Shown here: positions 7,850 through 16,464 of the stretch, piece after piece | Numbering within the stretch: the first letter of the stretch is position 1 | Layout: every line of letters begins with the position of its first letter | The notes under the pieces: generated by a model | The model's input: only the letters and a program-made list of their open reading frames with translations | Databases searched by the model: none | What the model was told of the DNA's origin: nothing | Translations under genes and position numbers: made by a program | Assembly: GCF_026672255.1 (NCBI RefSeq) | Contig: NZ_JAPOHA010000006.1 | Location: 142,418 to 206,417, forward strand | Length of the DNA: 64,000 bases | Origin: Caproiciproducens galactitolivorans | Lineage (GTDB): Bacteria; Bacillota; Clostridia; Oscillospirales; Acutalibacteraceae | Direction of reading: 5' to 3'

Positions 7850-9088
7850 TTAATCGATTGCAAAATTACCGTCTTTGAACACCTGAATTTTACGTCCGTC
7901 GAAAGTGGTGCCGGTGATATTCATATCGTCGCTGCCGAACATGAAATCGCAGTGGATTTTGGAGTAATTGGAGCCGAGCTTTTCCAGTTCCTCCCGCTTC
8001 ATTTCCGTACCGTTTTTCAGGTTGTCGGGGTAGGAAGCGCCAAGCGCGAGGTGGCAGGAGGCGTTCTCGTCAAACAGGGTATTCCGGAATAAAATTCCGG
8101 ACTGGGAAATCGGAGAATCGTAAGGAATGAGCGCGACTTCACCGAGATAACGGCTGCCCTCATCAAATTCGATCAGGTTTTTCAAAGTTTCCTGCTCTTT
8201 TTTCGCGCTGAAATCTGTTACTTTCCCGTCTTTGAAATCAAGATAAAAGTCTTCGATCATTTTTCCCTGATAACTGAGCGGTTTTGTTGCGTAAACGCGT
8301 CCCTGCGTGCCGAATTTGTAAGGCATGGTGAATGCTTCCTCGGTCGGCATATTCGGGTTAAACACCGCGCCGTTCTGCGCCGGACTGCAGCCGCCCGCCC
8401 AGATATGATTCGGAATCAGCTCCACCGTCAGATCGGTTCCGGCCGCATTCGTGAAATGCAGGGATTGAAAACGGAAGTCGTTCAGCATCCGGCAGTGGCG
8501 CATCAGATCCTGATTATGCTTCTTCCATTCTTCCACAGGGTCGTTGTCCGCGGAAACGCGCACACTGCTCAGCACCGCATCCCATAAGGATTCCAGCGCC
8601 TTTTCCCCGCCCATCTCCGGAAACACCTTTTTCGCCCATTCAACCGTTGGAATCGCTACGATAGACCACTGCCCGACATTCGCCATCGTGTAATATTCGA
8701 AGGGCTCAAACGCGGTTTCCTTCGCAATACGGACGGTCTGCATTTTCTGGCCGTCCACATCGGCCATCAGCCCCGGCGTGGCGGATTCAATGTATAAGAA
8801 ACAGCATTTTTTATCAATGCAGTTCTTTCTTTGCTCAATACGCCACGGGGCAATATTGGCCAGCGTTTCCGTACTTTCATGCTGAAAAGCCATTTTTGTA
8901 ATCTTCTCGTCTTCCCAAACGACGAGCACTTCGCCTGCGCCCGCCTGATAGGCCTCTTCCACGCACATACGCGTAAAATAGGCGCAGTCCACGGAGGAAG
9001 AAATCACCAGCATCTGTCCCTTTTGCACGTTCGCGCCAACGCAGACGGCAAGCCTTGCGTATTTCCGTAATATATCCTGTGAAACCAT
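7850..9088 (-). CDS. M29-family metallo-aminopeptidase (AmpS/PepS type)
   Basis: 412-residue cytosolic aminopeptidase of the thermophilic M29 family. It opens DILRKYARLAVCVGANVQKGQ, as family members do. Likely metal-binding segments are ELIPNHIWAGG, NMPTEEAF, EVALIPYDSPIS, HLALG and HCDFMFGSDDMNITG. These dimeric enzymes use two metal ions to remove N-terminal residues from peptides. The ATG follows GGAGG with suitable spacing. Together with pepT further along, this fits peptide-based nutrition. Confidence 0.9.
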   Translation of the reverse strand: MVSQDILRKYARLAVCVGANVQKGQMLVISSSVDCAYFTRMCVEEAYQAGAGEVLVVWEDEKITKMAFQHESTETLANIAPWRIEQRKNCIDKKCCFLYIESATPGLMADVDGQKMQTVRIAKETAFEPFEYYTMANVGQWSIVAIPTVEWAKKVFPEMGGEKALESLWDAVLSSVRVSADNDPVEEWKKHNQDLMRHCRMLNDFRFQSLHFTNAAGTDLTVELIPNHIWAGGCSPAQNGAVFNPNMPTEEAFTMPYKFGTQGRVYATKPLSYQGKMIEDFYLDFKDGKVTDFSAKKEQETLKNLIEFDEGSRYLGEVALIPYDSPISQSGILFRNTLFDENASCHLALGASYPDNLKNGTEMKREELEKLGSNYSKIHCDFMFGSDDMNITGTTFDGRKIQVFKDGNFAID

Positions 9089-9157
9089 AAAAATGAACCT
9101 CCAATTTTATTTTTAATCTTCCTAAATTTGACTTGTTTATACGACGGAGTACAGCCG

Positions 9158-9826
9158 CTAACCCCATCCTTGATTCTGTAATTTTTTTCCGGTCTCATTT
9201 AACCGTTTTCGCCGCTCACGGTAATCGGGAAGAACGTTTTCCACGAGCTTCCAAAACTGCGGGGAATGGTTATGCTCCCGTATATGCGCCAGCTCATGAA
9301 CAATAACATAATCAATTTCTTCCGGGGCGGCCATCATCAGCTTCCAGGTGAAATTCAGGCGGTTTTTCCCGGAACAGGAGCCCCAGCTTGTGTTTGCCGA
9401 ACCGATGCGGACACCCGACGGGGTCAGCTCTGTTATTTTCGTATAGTAAACAATCCTGTCCTGAATATAGGCTGCGGCAACCGACTGATAGACACGCTTA
9501 ATCTGTAGCAAGAGCTGTTCCGGTTCATCAGAGTGCACCAAGATGCTTGTCCCGTCAAAACCGGAGCGGTCGCTTAGCCTGACCGGATATTCCCGGCCCA
9601 TCAGGGGCAGCATCGTACCCGGACAAATCTGCAAATTCCGGCGCGCTTCCGCACGCTGCCTGCCCTGTAAGGACTTTTCCCGAATCCAGTCCTGTTTTTC
9701 GCAGACAAACCGGTCGATCACACTTTGCGCCGCGCGCAGGGGAGCACGCACAATAACCGCGCCTTCCCGGTCGATACAGATCGCGATCGTTTTCCGGCGG
9801 GAACGAATCAGCTGATATTCCATCAT
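9158..9826 (-). CDS. YgjP/SprT-like zinc metallopeptidase (DUF45, M48-like)
   Basis: 222 residues with the DUF45/YgjP signature. The N-terminal half has RRKTIAICIDREGAVIVRAPL and a helical linker (CEKQDWIREK). The C-terminal half has IGSANTSWGSCSGKNRLNFTW and the zinc site HELAHIREHNHSPQFW, where HExxH gives two ligands and the general base. No signal peptide, so cytosolic. The physiological substrate of the family is not known. The start overlaps the end of the AlkD-like gene by four bases (two ATG codons at 9826 and 9823 are possible), so the two genes are translated from one message. Confidence 0.88.
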   Translation of the reverse strand: MMEYQLIRSRRKTIAICIDREGAVIVRAPLRAAQSVIDRFVCEKQDWIREKSLQGRQRAEARRNLQICPGTMLPLMGREYPVRLSDRSGFDGTSILVHSDEPEQLLLQIKRVYQSVAAAYIQDRIVYYTKITELTPSGVRIGSANTSWGSCSGKNRLNFTWKLMMAAPEEIDYVIVHELAHIREHNHSPQFWKLVENVLPDYRERRKRLNETGKKLQNQGWG

Positions 9827-10539
9827 TTCCCCTTGCGTTTCAAGTTCCGAATCACGGTTTTCATATTGTCGTCCACCCGGTAGGATTCGGTTATTTTTTG
9901 CAGCGTCTTGTTAAAAGTCCAGTCGTCCAGACTGTTATTCTCCAGAAAGCGCATGGTCTTGTCCTGATATTTCACAAAGCAGACGGACAGCGCCCATGCT
10001 ACAGCCATCTTTACATAATATCCGTCGTGCCGGATTTCGTCATAGATTTTCAGAATGCGGTCTATGTATTCCTCCGTTATAAAATAATCCATCAGCATGA
10101 TTACCGCAAAACGAAGGTCAAATTCCCGTTGGCTTTTCAGATACGGCTGCAAAAAAGCAAACAGTTTTTCCTTCTCCTTTGCCGCCGTTTTAAACGTGGA
10201 GCAGCAAACGTCGCAGATTTCCCAGTTGTTGATTTTCGGCACAAAATCCGCAATCCGGGCAAGCGTCTCGTCCGGCGGCATTTTGGCGTATCCGATGACA
10301 AGTCCCTGCAAGATAATTTCCTCTAAGCTTGCATCCTGCGCGCCATCCAAAAAGGCTCGCCAGTCGCCTTTCGCAATCTGCTTTGCGAGCGCGCGCAGCT
10401 TCGGCACACGCACACCAAGGACGTTTTCCGCTCCGGGTATCAATTTATACTGAAGTTTCTGATATGGTTCGTCGGACAATGTTTTTAAATGCTCTGCCAA
10501 TGTGGCGGAATCGGTATATTGAAAATTCTCTCCCATCAT
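9823..10539 (-). CDS. DNA alkylation repair protein (AlkD-like HEAT-repeat glycosylase)
   Basis: 238-residue all-helical protein of the AlkD-like family (PF08713), which excises bulky or cationic N3/N7-alkylated purines by base excision. Characteristic segments are LGVRVPKLRALAKQIAKGDW, NNWEICDVCC and YYVKMAVAWALSVCFVKY. The NNWE-D element holds the conserved Trp and Asp used to approach the lesion. GAGGTGAA precedes tandem ATG codons. First gene of a two-gene operon with the YgjP-type peptidase. Confidence 0.88.
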   Translation of the reverse strand: MMGENFQYTDSATLAEHLKTLSDEPYQKLQYKLIPGAENVLGVRVPKLRALAKQIAKGDWRAFLDGAQDASLEEIILQGLVIGYAKMPPDETLARIADFVPKINNWEICDVCCSTFKTAAKEKEKLFAFLQPYLKSQREFDLRFAVIMLMDYFITEEYIDRILKIYDEIRHDGYYVKMAVAWALSVCFVKYQDKTMRFLENNSLDDWTFNKTLQKITESYRVDDNMKTVIRNLKRKGK

Positions 10540-10567
10540 TTCACCTCAAGTAAGTTCTGGCAATCCC

Positions 10568-10596
10568 ATTATATATTTTTTCCCTGTAAAAAACAA
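10568..10596 (-). promoter_or_regulatory. Promoter of the AlkD-like/metallopeptidase operon
   Basis: Minus-strand TTGTTT (10591-10596), 17-base spacer and TATAAT (10568-10573). The -35 overlaps the T-run of the preceding terminator. Confidence 0.6.
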
Positions 10597-10619
10597 CAGC
10601 CGCCTTGGCGGCGGCTGTT
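10586..10619 (-). terminator. Terminator of the Bce-type ABC operon
   Basis: Perfect ten-pair stem AACAGCCGCC / GGCGGCTGTT with loop of five bases, followed on the minus strand by GTTTTTTAC, 10 bases after the permease stop. Confidence 0.9.
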
Positions 10620-10629
10620 CGATCACTGT

Positions 10630-12633
10630 TTACTTTTGCTGAATCATATTTTTGCTGCCAAAATAGGTTGCAAGGAAATAGCCTCCGTAGATCAGAAGGA
10701 AAAGAGCAGCGGTAAATAAAGTATTCCCCAAAATGTCCAGGTGGCCGAGAACGGCAACCAGATTATTGGCCACATGGATTCCCACTGCGGAATGAACAAG
10801 GGCAAGGGACAGCGGGATAAAGAAATAAATTCCGATTTGTCCCAGCAGTGCGCGGTTGATCATCTTCTCCTCCGCGCCTAATTTCCGGAGCAATCCGTAG
10901 CGCTCCGTATTGTCCGACGCTTCGGAAAGCTGCTGAAGGGCAAGAACGGCCGCGCTGGTAATCAGGAATACCAGCCCGATATAGATTGCCAGATAGGATA
11001 TGATCGTCCTCAGTCCGGCGGCATTTTCATACACCCCGGCTTTCGAAATCATCTGGTCAAAGGGCCAATTCGGATGCGAACCGCGTTTTGCGTCCAGAAG
11101 CTTCGTAAATTCCTGTTCGTTGATTCCAGCCTTATATTGCACATTCAGCACCGCTGTTTCCACTTTCAATCCTTTTACCAGATCGTCCGGCACGATCAGC
11201 GTACCGATATCCTGCTGTGAATACGTAGTGAAAAGGCATAATGTTTGCATCCCATTTTTCGCGTAGGTCAGGTCTGTGCCGTTCAGCTTCACTTTCCCGT
11301 TTTGATTGAGAAAGGATTTAATCGCCGGCGTGAACTGGCTTACCGTACAGTTTATCGCAAATTCATCGGGTTTCAGGGTGATAACGGGTTTCCCCTGCAA
11401 AACCGCCGCATTGTTGTAATCGGAAACCGACAGAATGCCGGCTGGCATCTTTTGCAGGTCCTTAAAGTTTCCGTAATACTTTGGAATCTTATCCGCGTCA
11501 TAGATCTCGCCGTATTTGATATTGGAGCTGTAGCCGGTTATTTGCGTATATCCCTTTAGATAACGGTTCAAATCGACTTTGTCATTCCTCAAATTTTCGG
11601 CGATATTTCCGATATTCGGCCTATCCTTGTTCGCAACGCATTTTAAAGAAATATCGTAAGGGGTCGTTTCGTTCAGGCTCTTGGTCAGAACATTGGCAAG
11701 CCCCATACCGGTCGAAAGCGTCCCGATCGTGATCAGAAGCATAATGCAGATGACCGACATCGAAACAAAGGTGGTATTGATCTTCGAATTGATCTGCCGC
11801 AGGATGAACATATTTAAGTTTTTAAAATACAGACCTTTATTCATCTGCACCACACGAAGTAAAAAGCCGGAAAGGGAAAAGAAGAAAAGAAGCGTACCGA
11901 TGCAGCCCAGGATGATCGAAGCGGCAAACATGTCATTAAACTGCATCATACCGTTTTTAATAATCAAATGATAGGCGATACCCAGACAGATAACCGAAAT
12001 AAAAAACAGGAAGACGGAAACCGATAACTTTTTGATTTTCAAGGTTTCATTCTTTTTCCCGGCCATAAGCATGTCGATCAATTTCAGCTTGGAAATCGAA
12101 ACGGTATTAAAGACCATAACAATCAGAAAAATAATTCCGAAGTAAAGCAGTGTTTTATAGAATGCGTTTATCGAAAAAGTAAATGTAAAGGCTTTCAGAT
12201 TTACTTCGAACAATTTTGCGGTAACAACACTCAGCCCCTGAGAGGCAAAAATGCCGACGACCAGACCGGTTGCAAGGGCGAAAAGTCCGATTAAAAGGGT
12301 TTCGAAAACGATCATCTGCGAAATTTTTCCCTTTTCCATTCCGAGCGTCATATAAATGCCAAGCTCTTTTTTGCGCCGCTTTATTAAGAATTGGTTTGCA
12401 TAAACGATCAGGAAGCCGAGGATAACGGAGATAAAAACCGATACGTAGGCAATCATCTTTGTCAGCGCCTGAATGCTGTCGTACTGCGACGAACTGAGCT
12501 GGAGCATGGCTGTCTGCGAGTCAATCGCGTTAAACATATAAAACAGACATACCCCAAAGGTCATGGTTAAGAAATAAACGGTGTAATCCCGAATGCTTTT
12601 CGTTACATTTTTTAAAGCAAGCTTACAGAACAT
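10630..12633 (-). CDS. Bce-type ABC transporter permease (BceB/FtsX family)
   Basis: 667-residue FtsX-family permease with the BceB layout: one N-terminal helix, three helices (about residues 55-170), further helix pairs, a large extracytoplasmic domain of about 220 residues after the MGLANVLTKSLNETTPYD segment, and three C-terminal helices. Such permeases work with a BceA ATPase to remove or sense cell-wall-active peptides and signal directly to their histidine kinase. The ATG at 12633 is preferred over an in-frame GTG at 12645, because GGAGG sits eleven bases before the ATG but touches the GTG. It overlaps the ATPase gene by 11 bases. Confidence 0.92.
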   Translation of the reverse strand: MFCKLALKNVTKSIRDYTVYFLTMTFGVCLFYMFNAIDSQTAMLQLSSSQYDSIQALTKMIAYVSVFISVILGFLIVYANQFLIKRRKKELGIYMTLGMEKGKISQMIVFETLLIGLFALATGLVVGIFASQGLSVVTAKLFEVNLKAFTFTFSINAFYKTLLYFGIIFLIVMVFNTVSISKLKLIDMLMAGKKNETLKIKKLSVSVFLFFISVICLGIAYHLIIKNGMMQFNDMFAASIILGCIGTLLFFFSLSGFLLRVVQMNKGLYFKNLNMFILRQINSKINTTFVSMSVICIMLLITIGTLSTGMGLANVLTKSLNETTPYDISLKCVANKDRPNIGNIAENLRNDKVDLNRYLKGYTQITGYSSNIKYGEIYDADKIPKYYGNFKDLQKMPAGILSVSDYNNAAVLQGKPVITLKPDEFAINCTVSQFTPAIKSFLNQNGKVKLNGTDLTYAKNGMQTLCLFTTYSQQDIGTLIVPDDLVKGLKVETAVLNVQYKAGINEQEFTKLLDAKRGSHPNWPFDQMISKAGVYENAAGLRTIISYLAIYIGLVFLITSAAVLALQQLSEASDNTERYGLLRKLGAEEKMINRALLGQIGIYFFIPLSLALVHSAVGIHVANNLVAVLGHLDILGNTLFTAALFLLIYGGYFLATYFGSKNMIQQK

Positions 12634-13390
12634 TGGAATTGTCACCTCCGAGCAGGGTTACAACTTCAATGATTTGGTTAAAGAACTGTTTGCGGGTGCT
12701 TTCGCCGCGGATAATCTCATCGAAAATTTTCCCGTCCTTAATAAACAGGATGCGGTGGCAGTAGCTTGCGGTAAACGCGTCGTGAGTAACCATGAGAATC
12801 GTGGCGTCCAGATTCCGGTTCAGCGTTTCAAAGCTTTCCAGTAGCATGCGCGAGGATTTCGAATCCAACGCGCCGGTCGGCTCATCCGCCAAAATCAAGG
12901 AGGGGTTTGTTACGATTGCCCGGGCGGACGCAACGCGCTGTTTTTGGCCACCGGACATCTGGTACGGATATTTCTGTAAAACGTTCTCGATTTCCAGCTG
13001 CTTTGCAACCTCATGAACACGGACATCAATTTCGCCGGATGCGGTTTTGATGATGGAAAGGGCAAGCGCGATATTTTCATAAGCGGTCAGCGTATCGAGC
13101 AGGTTAAAATCCTGAAAAATAAAGCCCAGCTGCTCGCGGCGGAACTGCGACAGCTTTTTTTGATTCAGCTTGGTAATATCCATCCCGTTAATGATGATAT
13201 GCCCGGACGTTGCGGTATCAATGGTGGAAATGCAGTTTAGAAGGGTGGTCTTTCCGCTTCCGGAAGCGCCCATGATTCCAATGAACTCCCCTTTTCCCAC
13301 TTCAAAGCTGATATCGTCAACCGCCTTTGTAACGTTTCCTTTGTTGCCGTAATATTTTTCAATATGTTCAACCGTTAAAATATTCTCCAT
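12623..13390 (-). CDS. Bce-type ABC transporter ATP-binding protein (BceA family)
   Basis: 255-residue ATPase. Walker A is GASGSGKTT, the Q-loop is FIFQDFNLLDTLTAYENI, the signature is YQMSGGQKQR, Walker B is LILADEPTGALD and the switch His is in MVTHD. It is of the MacB/BceA class that partners FtsX-type permeases. The start is placed at the ATG at 13390 (MENILTVEHIEKYYG), preceded by AAGGAGAG; the longer frame to 13459 would read through the promoter and operator. It is separated from the kinase gene by 103 bases that hold a dedicated promoter region. Confidence 0.93.
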   Translation of the reverse strand: MENILTVEHIEKYYGNKGNVTKAVDDISFEVGKGEFIGIMGASGSGKTTLLNCISTIDTATSGHIIINGMDITKLNQKKLSQFRREQLGFIFQDFNLLDTLTAYENIALALSIIKTASGEIDVRVHEVAKQLEIENVLQKYPYQMSGGQKQRVASARAIVTNPSLILADEPTGALDSKSSRMLLESFETLNRNLDATILMVTHDAFTASYCHRILFIKDGKIFDEIIRGESTRKQFFNQIIEVVTLLGGDNSNVL

Positions 13391-13421
13391 TCTGTTTCTC
13401 TCCTTTTTTGATTGTATTAAC

Positions 13422-13487
13422 AGTATAATACAATGGTACGGTTCGAACCATCGATTCATCTTACGGTTTCCTTACACTTTTGTAAGG
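13422..13487 (-). promoter_or_regulatory. Operator and promoter region of the bceAB-type operon
   Basis: A perfect 18-base palindrome CCTTACA-CTTT-TGTAAGG lies at 13470-13487. It matches the TnACA-N4-TGTAA pattern reported for Bce-type response regulators. A likely minus-strand -10 TATACT is at 13422-13427, putting the palindrome centre near -60, the usual place for activation by these regulators. No good -35 is present, as expected for an activator-dependent promoter. A second small palindrome GGTTCGAACC is at 13439-13448. Confidence 0.7.
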
Positions 13488-13493
13488 TTCCGG

Positions 13494-14498
13494 TTACAGA
13501 TACATATTGCTTTTCGGAAAGACCAGGGACACCATCGTGCCGGAATTTTCAGTGGAGGCGATGGAAATGCCGAGGTTTAATTTATCGCACAGCTTTTTGC
13601 AAAGATACAGCCCGATTCCGGTTGACTTTGCCGTTCTTCGCCCGTTTTCACCGGTAAATCCCTTTTCAAAGACGCGCCCCAAATCCTTTTTGGGGATGCC
13701 GATTCCGTTATCCTCGAGAATCAGCGTTACGCTGTTCGCGTTCTGCAGTCCGCAAATTTTCAGATAAGGATTCCCTTTGCGATATTTAATGGAATTCATC
13801 AGAATCTGCCCGATCATAAAGTCCGTCCACTTTACGTCGGTAAACACGATTTTATCGAGCGCGGACGTCTCCACATGAACCTTGCTCTCAATCAGCAAGG
13901 TGGAATACTTTTTCAGGGCGGAATTTACCAGTTCTTTCAGTGTCGTCTGTTTAATGACATAATCTTTTTCAACCGTGTTGCTGCGGGAATAAAAAAGCGC
14001 CTGTTCCACGTAGTTTTCGATTTTGGACAGTTCCTCATTCAAGTTGAGCGTTGTTTCGTTGCGGTTGTTTTCAATAATCAGTTTGCTCGAGGAAATCGGC
14101 GTTTTTACCTCATGGACCCAGGTTTCAATATATTCCCGGTATTCCTGCGAAGCAAGGCGGTAGCGGGCGATTTCATCATTCATTGCCTTATTGGTCGTTT
14201 TTACGGTTTCGCAAAGAATCTTTCCTTCCAAAAAAGACGGCTCGTCCAGTATTTCGGAAAGCAGATACTTTTTATCCAGCTTCTCAAGGCTTTTCAGCAG
14301 TTTATTATAGAACGTCCTTTTCTGGAAATATTCCATGCCCAGCGCGGCGGCTTCCCCCAGCAGGAAAAGGCCGGTGATAAATCCCGCCGCGTAAGCACCG
14401 ACAGCAAGCATATTCATTAAAGTCAGCGCGAACAGGGACGAAAGGATGACGAAAAGGACGGCAAAGATTTTATCCTTTAAGAATTCATAGAATTTCAT
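13494..14498 (-). CDS. Bce-type intramembrane-sensing histidine kinase
   Basis: 334-residue kinase with only two N-terminal membrane helices and a very short external loop, the BceS pattern. Such kinases do not sense the peptide themselves but through the transporter. The H-box is YIETWVHEVKTPISSSK (His about residue 128). The ATPase domain shows the N box (QILMNSIKYR), LEDNGIGIPKKDLGRVFEKGF and STGIGLYLCKKL. The ATG at 14498 overlaps the regulator stop (ATGA); the longer frame to 14624 would overlap the regulator gene by over 120 bases and is rejected. Confidence 0.92.
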   Translation of the reverse strand: MKFYEFLKDKIFAVLFVILSSLFALTLMNMLAVGAYAAGFITGLFLLGEAAALGMEYFQKRTFYNKLLKSLEKLDKKYLLSEILDEPSFLEGKILCETVKTTNKAMNDEIARYRLASQEYREYIETWVHEVKTPISSSKLIIENNRNETTLNLNEELSKIENYVEQALFYSRSNTVEKDYVIKQTTLKELVNSALKKYSTLLIESKVHVETSALDKIVFTDVKWTDFMIGQILMNSIKYRKGNPYLKICGLQNANSVTLILEDNGIGIPKKDLGRVFEKGFTGENGRRTAKSTGIGLYLCKKLCDKLNLGISIASTENSGTMVSLVFPKSNMYL

Positions 14499-15160
14499 AC
14501 CATGTACCCCTGTCCCCGTTTGGTAATCAGGTAATTGTGCACTCCGATTTCCTCGAGCTTCCGGCGCAGGCGGTTGATATTTACCGTGAGCGTGTTGTCG
14601 TCCACGAATTCCTCCGACTGCCAAAGGTCATTCATCAGTTCTTCGCGGGAGATAATATGTTCCTTATTGCGCATCAGCAGATGTAAAATACGGAGTTCAT
14701 TTTTAGACAGCTCCGCTTCGTTATTCCGACAGCGGGCGATACTTCTGGATAAGTCCAACTCCAACCCCCGGTGCGAAAGCACGCTTGCCGGTTCGGAATG
14801 ATAAACCCGTTTCAGGACGGAGGATATCCGCGCCAGAAGGATCTGGGTATTATACGGCTTGGTAATAAAATCATCCGCCCCAAGGTTCATGCTCATCAGC
14901 TCGTCCATTTCGCTGTCCCGGCTGGTAACAATGATAATCGGAATTTCACTTTGGCGGCGGATTTCCCTGCAAATATGGTAACCGTCGTAAACCGGCAGAT
15001 TGATATCCAGCAGAATAAGCTGCGGATTTTCCCGGAGGATGATTTCCGGCATATGTGCAAAATCATCCGACGCGGCGCAGGCATACCCGTACTTTTCGAG
15101 CAGCCGCTTTAATTCATTGCGGATTTTTACATCGTCTTCAACAATAAAAACAGTAGGCAA
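14495..15160 (-). CDS. OmpR-family response regulator (BceR-like)
   Basis: 221 residues: a receiver domain with the acidic pocket EDD (residues 8-10), phosphoacceptor Asp52 in LILLDINLP and Lys of the FITKPYN motif, then a winged-helix DNA-binding domain ending in LRRKLEEIGVHNYLITKRGQGYMV. It probably binds the TTACA-N4-TGTAA palindrome before the ATPase gene. The start is a TTG at 15160, nine bases after AGAGG. It forms an operon with the kinase. Confidence 0.92.
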   Translation of the reverse strand: MPTVFIVEDDVKIRNELKRLLEKYGYACAASDDFAHMPEIILRENPQLILLDINLPVYDGYHICREIRRQSEIPIIIVTSRDSEMDELMSMNLGADDFITKPYNTQILLARISSVLKRVYHSEPASVLSHRGLELDLSRSIARCRNNEAELSKNELRILHLLMRNKEHIISREELMNDLWQSEEFVDDNTLTVNINRLRRKLEEIGVHNYLITKRGQGYMV

Positions 15161-15215
15161 GCAAATCAGCCTCTTTCTTATTTCTTTGAAATTATCTCAA
15201 TTATAGATTTATATT

Positions 15216-15244
15216 ATTATAGTTTATCCCGGCGAATCAAGCAA
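15216..15244 (-). promoter_or_regulatory. Promoter of the regulator-kinase operon
   Basis: Minus-strand TTGCTT (15239-15244), 17-base spacer and TATAAT (15216-15221), about 55 bases before the TTG start. No copy of the TTACA-N4-TGTAA palindrome is seen here, which suggests constitutive regulator expression. Confidence 0.6.
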
Positions 15245-15351
15245 TCACCCACCGGTTTTCTTTCTCCCCGCAGCTTCTTTACTTTGAACCGCAATCATGA
15301 TAGGATAATAGACGGAATTTTACGTAACCGCTGCGAAATCAGGAGGCCGGA

Positions 15352-16347
15352 ATGAAAAAAATACTGTTGATTACCACCGGGGGAACAATCGCTTCCGAAC
15401 CGACAGATGAGGGTCTTGCCCCATCGCTCACCAGCGGAAAGCTGGCGGCGTTTCTCGGCGGACTTACAGCTGAATACGATATAAAAACAGAGGACCTGTT
15501 CCAGCTGGACAGTTCGAATATCCAGCCGGAGGAATGGCAGTGCATTGCCCGAACGGTTGCCCGCGAATACCAAAATTATGACGGCATCGTTTTAACGCAC
15601 GGTACGGACACCATGGCTTACACCGCCTCGGTACTGTCGTTTATGCTGCGGAATCTGCCCATCCCCGTGGTGATTACCGGTTCCCAGCTTCCCATCCGTC
15701 ATCCGCTGACGGACGGCGTGGAAAACCTTCGCTGCGCCTTTGCAATGGCCAGCACAGGGATACCGGGCGTGTACGTTGCCTTTAACCGCAAGGTGATTTT
15801 AGGCGCTCGGGCGGTAAAGGTGCGGACTACCGGGTTCGACGCGTTTGAAAGCGTTAACTGCCCTTACGCGGCAACCATCGACGCGAACGGGCTGGAATTG
15901 AACGAATCCGTCCTGCCGCAGACAGACGGAGATTTTTCGCTGGAAGACAGCCTGTGCGACCGCGTATTTCTGATTAAGCTTACGCCCGGACTGAATCCGG
16001 AAATTTTCGATATGCTTTTGAAAATGAACTACAAAGGGATTGTCATTGAAGCCTTCGGCGCGGGCGGCCTGAACTTTGTCCGCCGCGATTTAATCGCCAA
16101 ATTACAGAAAGCCGTAGAGCGCGGAATCTCTGTTGTGGTTTGCAGCCAATGCCTGTATGAGCGCAGCGACTTTACGATTTACCAAACCGGTCGGAAAGCA
16201 TTAAAGAGCGGCGTTGTGCAGGGGTTTGACATGACCACCGAGGCCGCCGTCACAAAGCTGATGTGGGCGCTTGGGAAAACGGACAGGCCGGAGGATATCA
16301 AGCGGATTTTCACAACGAATTACGTTGGGGAAATCAACATTACATAA
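15352..16347 (+). CDS. ansA: L-asparaginase, type I
   Basis: 331-residue asparaginase that hydrolyses L-asparagine to aspartate and ammonia. The N-terminal motif ITTGGTIAS supplies the nucleophile Thr12. The second motif GIVLTHGTDTMAYTASVLSFML provides the Thr-Asp pair, with a Lys triad member further on. There is no signal peptide, so it is the cytosolic type I enzyme. AGGAGGCCGGA precedes the ATG. It is a single-gene unit with a strong terminator. It supplies aspartate in a cell that also carries the amidotransferase route to Asn-tRNA. Confidence 0.93.
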   Translation: MKKILLITTGGTIASEPTDEGLAPSLTSGKLAAFLGGLTAEYDIKTEDLFQLDSSNIQPEEWQCIARTVAREYQNYDGIVLTHGTDTMAYTASVLSFMLRNLPIPVVITGSQLPIRHPLTDGVENLRCAFAMASTGIPGVYVAFNRKVILGARAVKVRTTGFDAFESVNCPYAATIDANGLELNESVLPQTDGDFSLEDSLCDRVFLIKLTPGLNPEIFDMLLKMNYKGIVIEAFGAGGLNFVRRDLIAKLQKAVERGISVVVCSQCLYERSDFTIYQTGRKALKSGVVQGFDMTTEAAVTKLMWALGKTDRPEDIKRIFTTNYVGEINIT

Positions 16348-16415
16348 CGATTAGAAACGGACTGCTCCCGTAACCGGAATTACAGAAACAATCGATTCTC
16401 CTATATTACGTACAG

Positions 16416-16449
16416 AAGCGCCCATACACCGGTTGGTGTATGGGCGCTT
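16416..16449. terminator. Bidirectional terminator between ansA and the chemoreceptor gene
   Basis: Perfect 15-pair stem AAGCGCCCATACACC / GGTGTATGGGCGCTT with tetraloop GGTT, between convergent genes. T-runs are short, but the stem is very stable. Confidence 0.8.
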
Positions 16450-16464
16450 TGCTATCCTGTGAAA

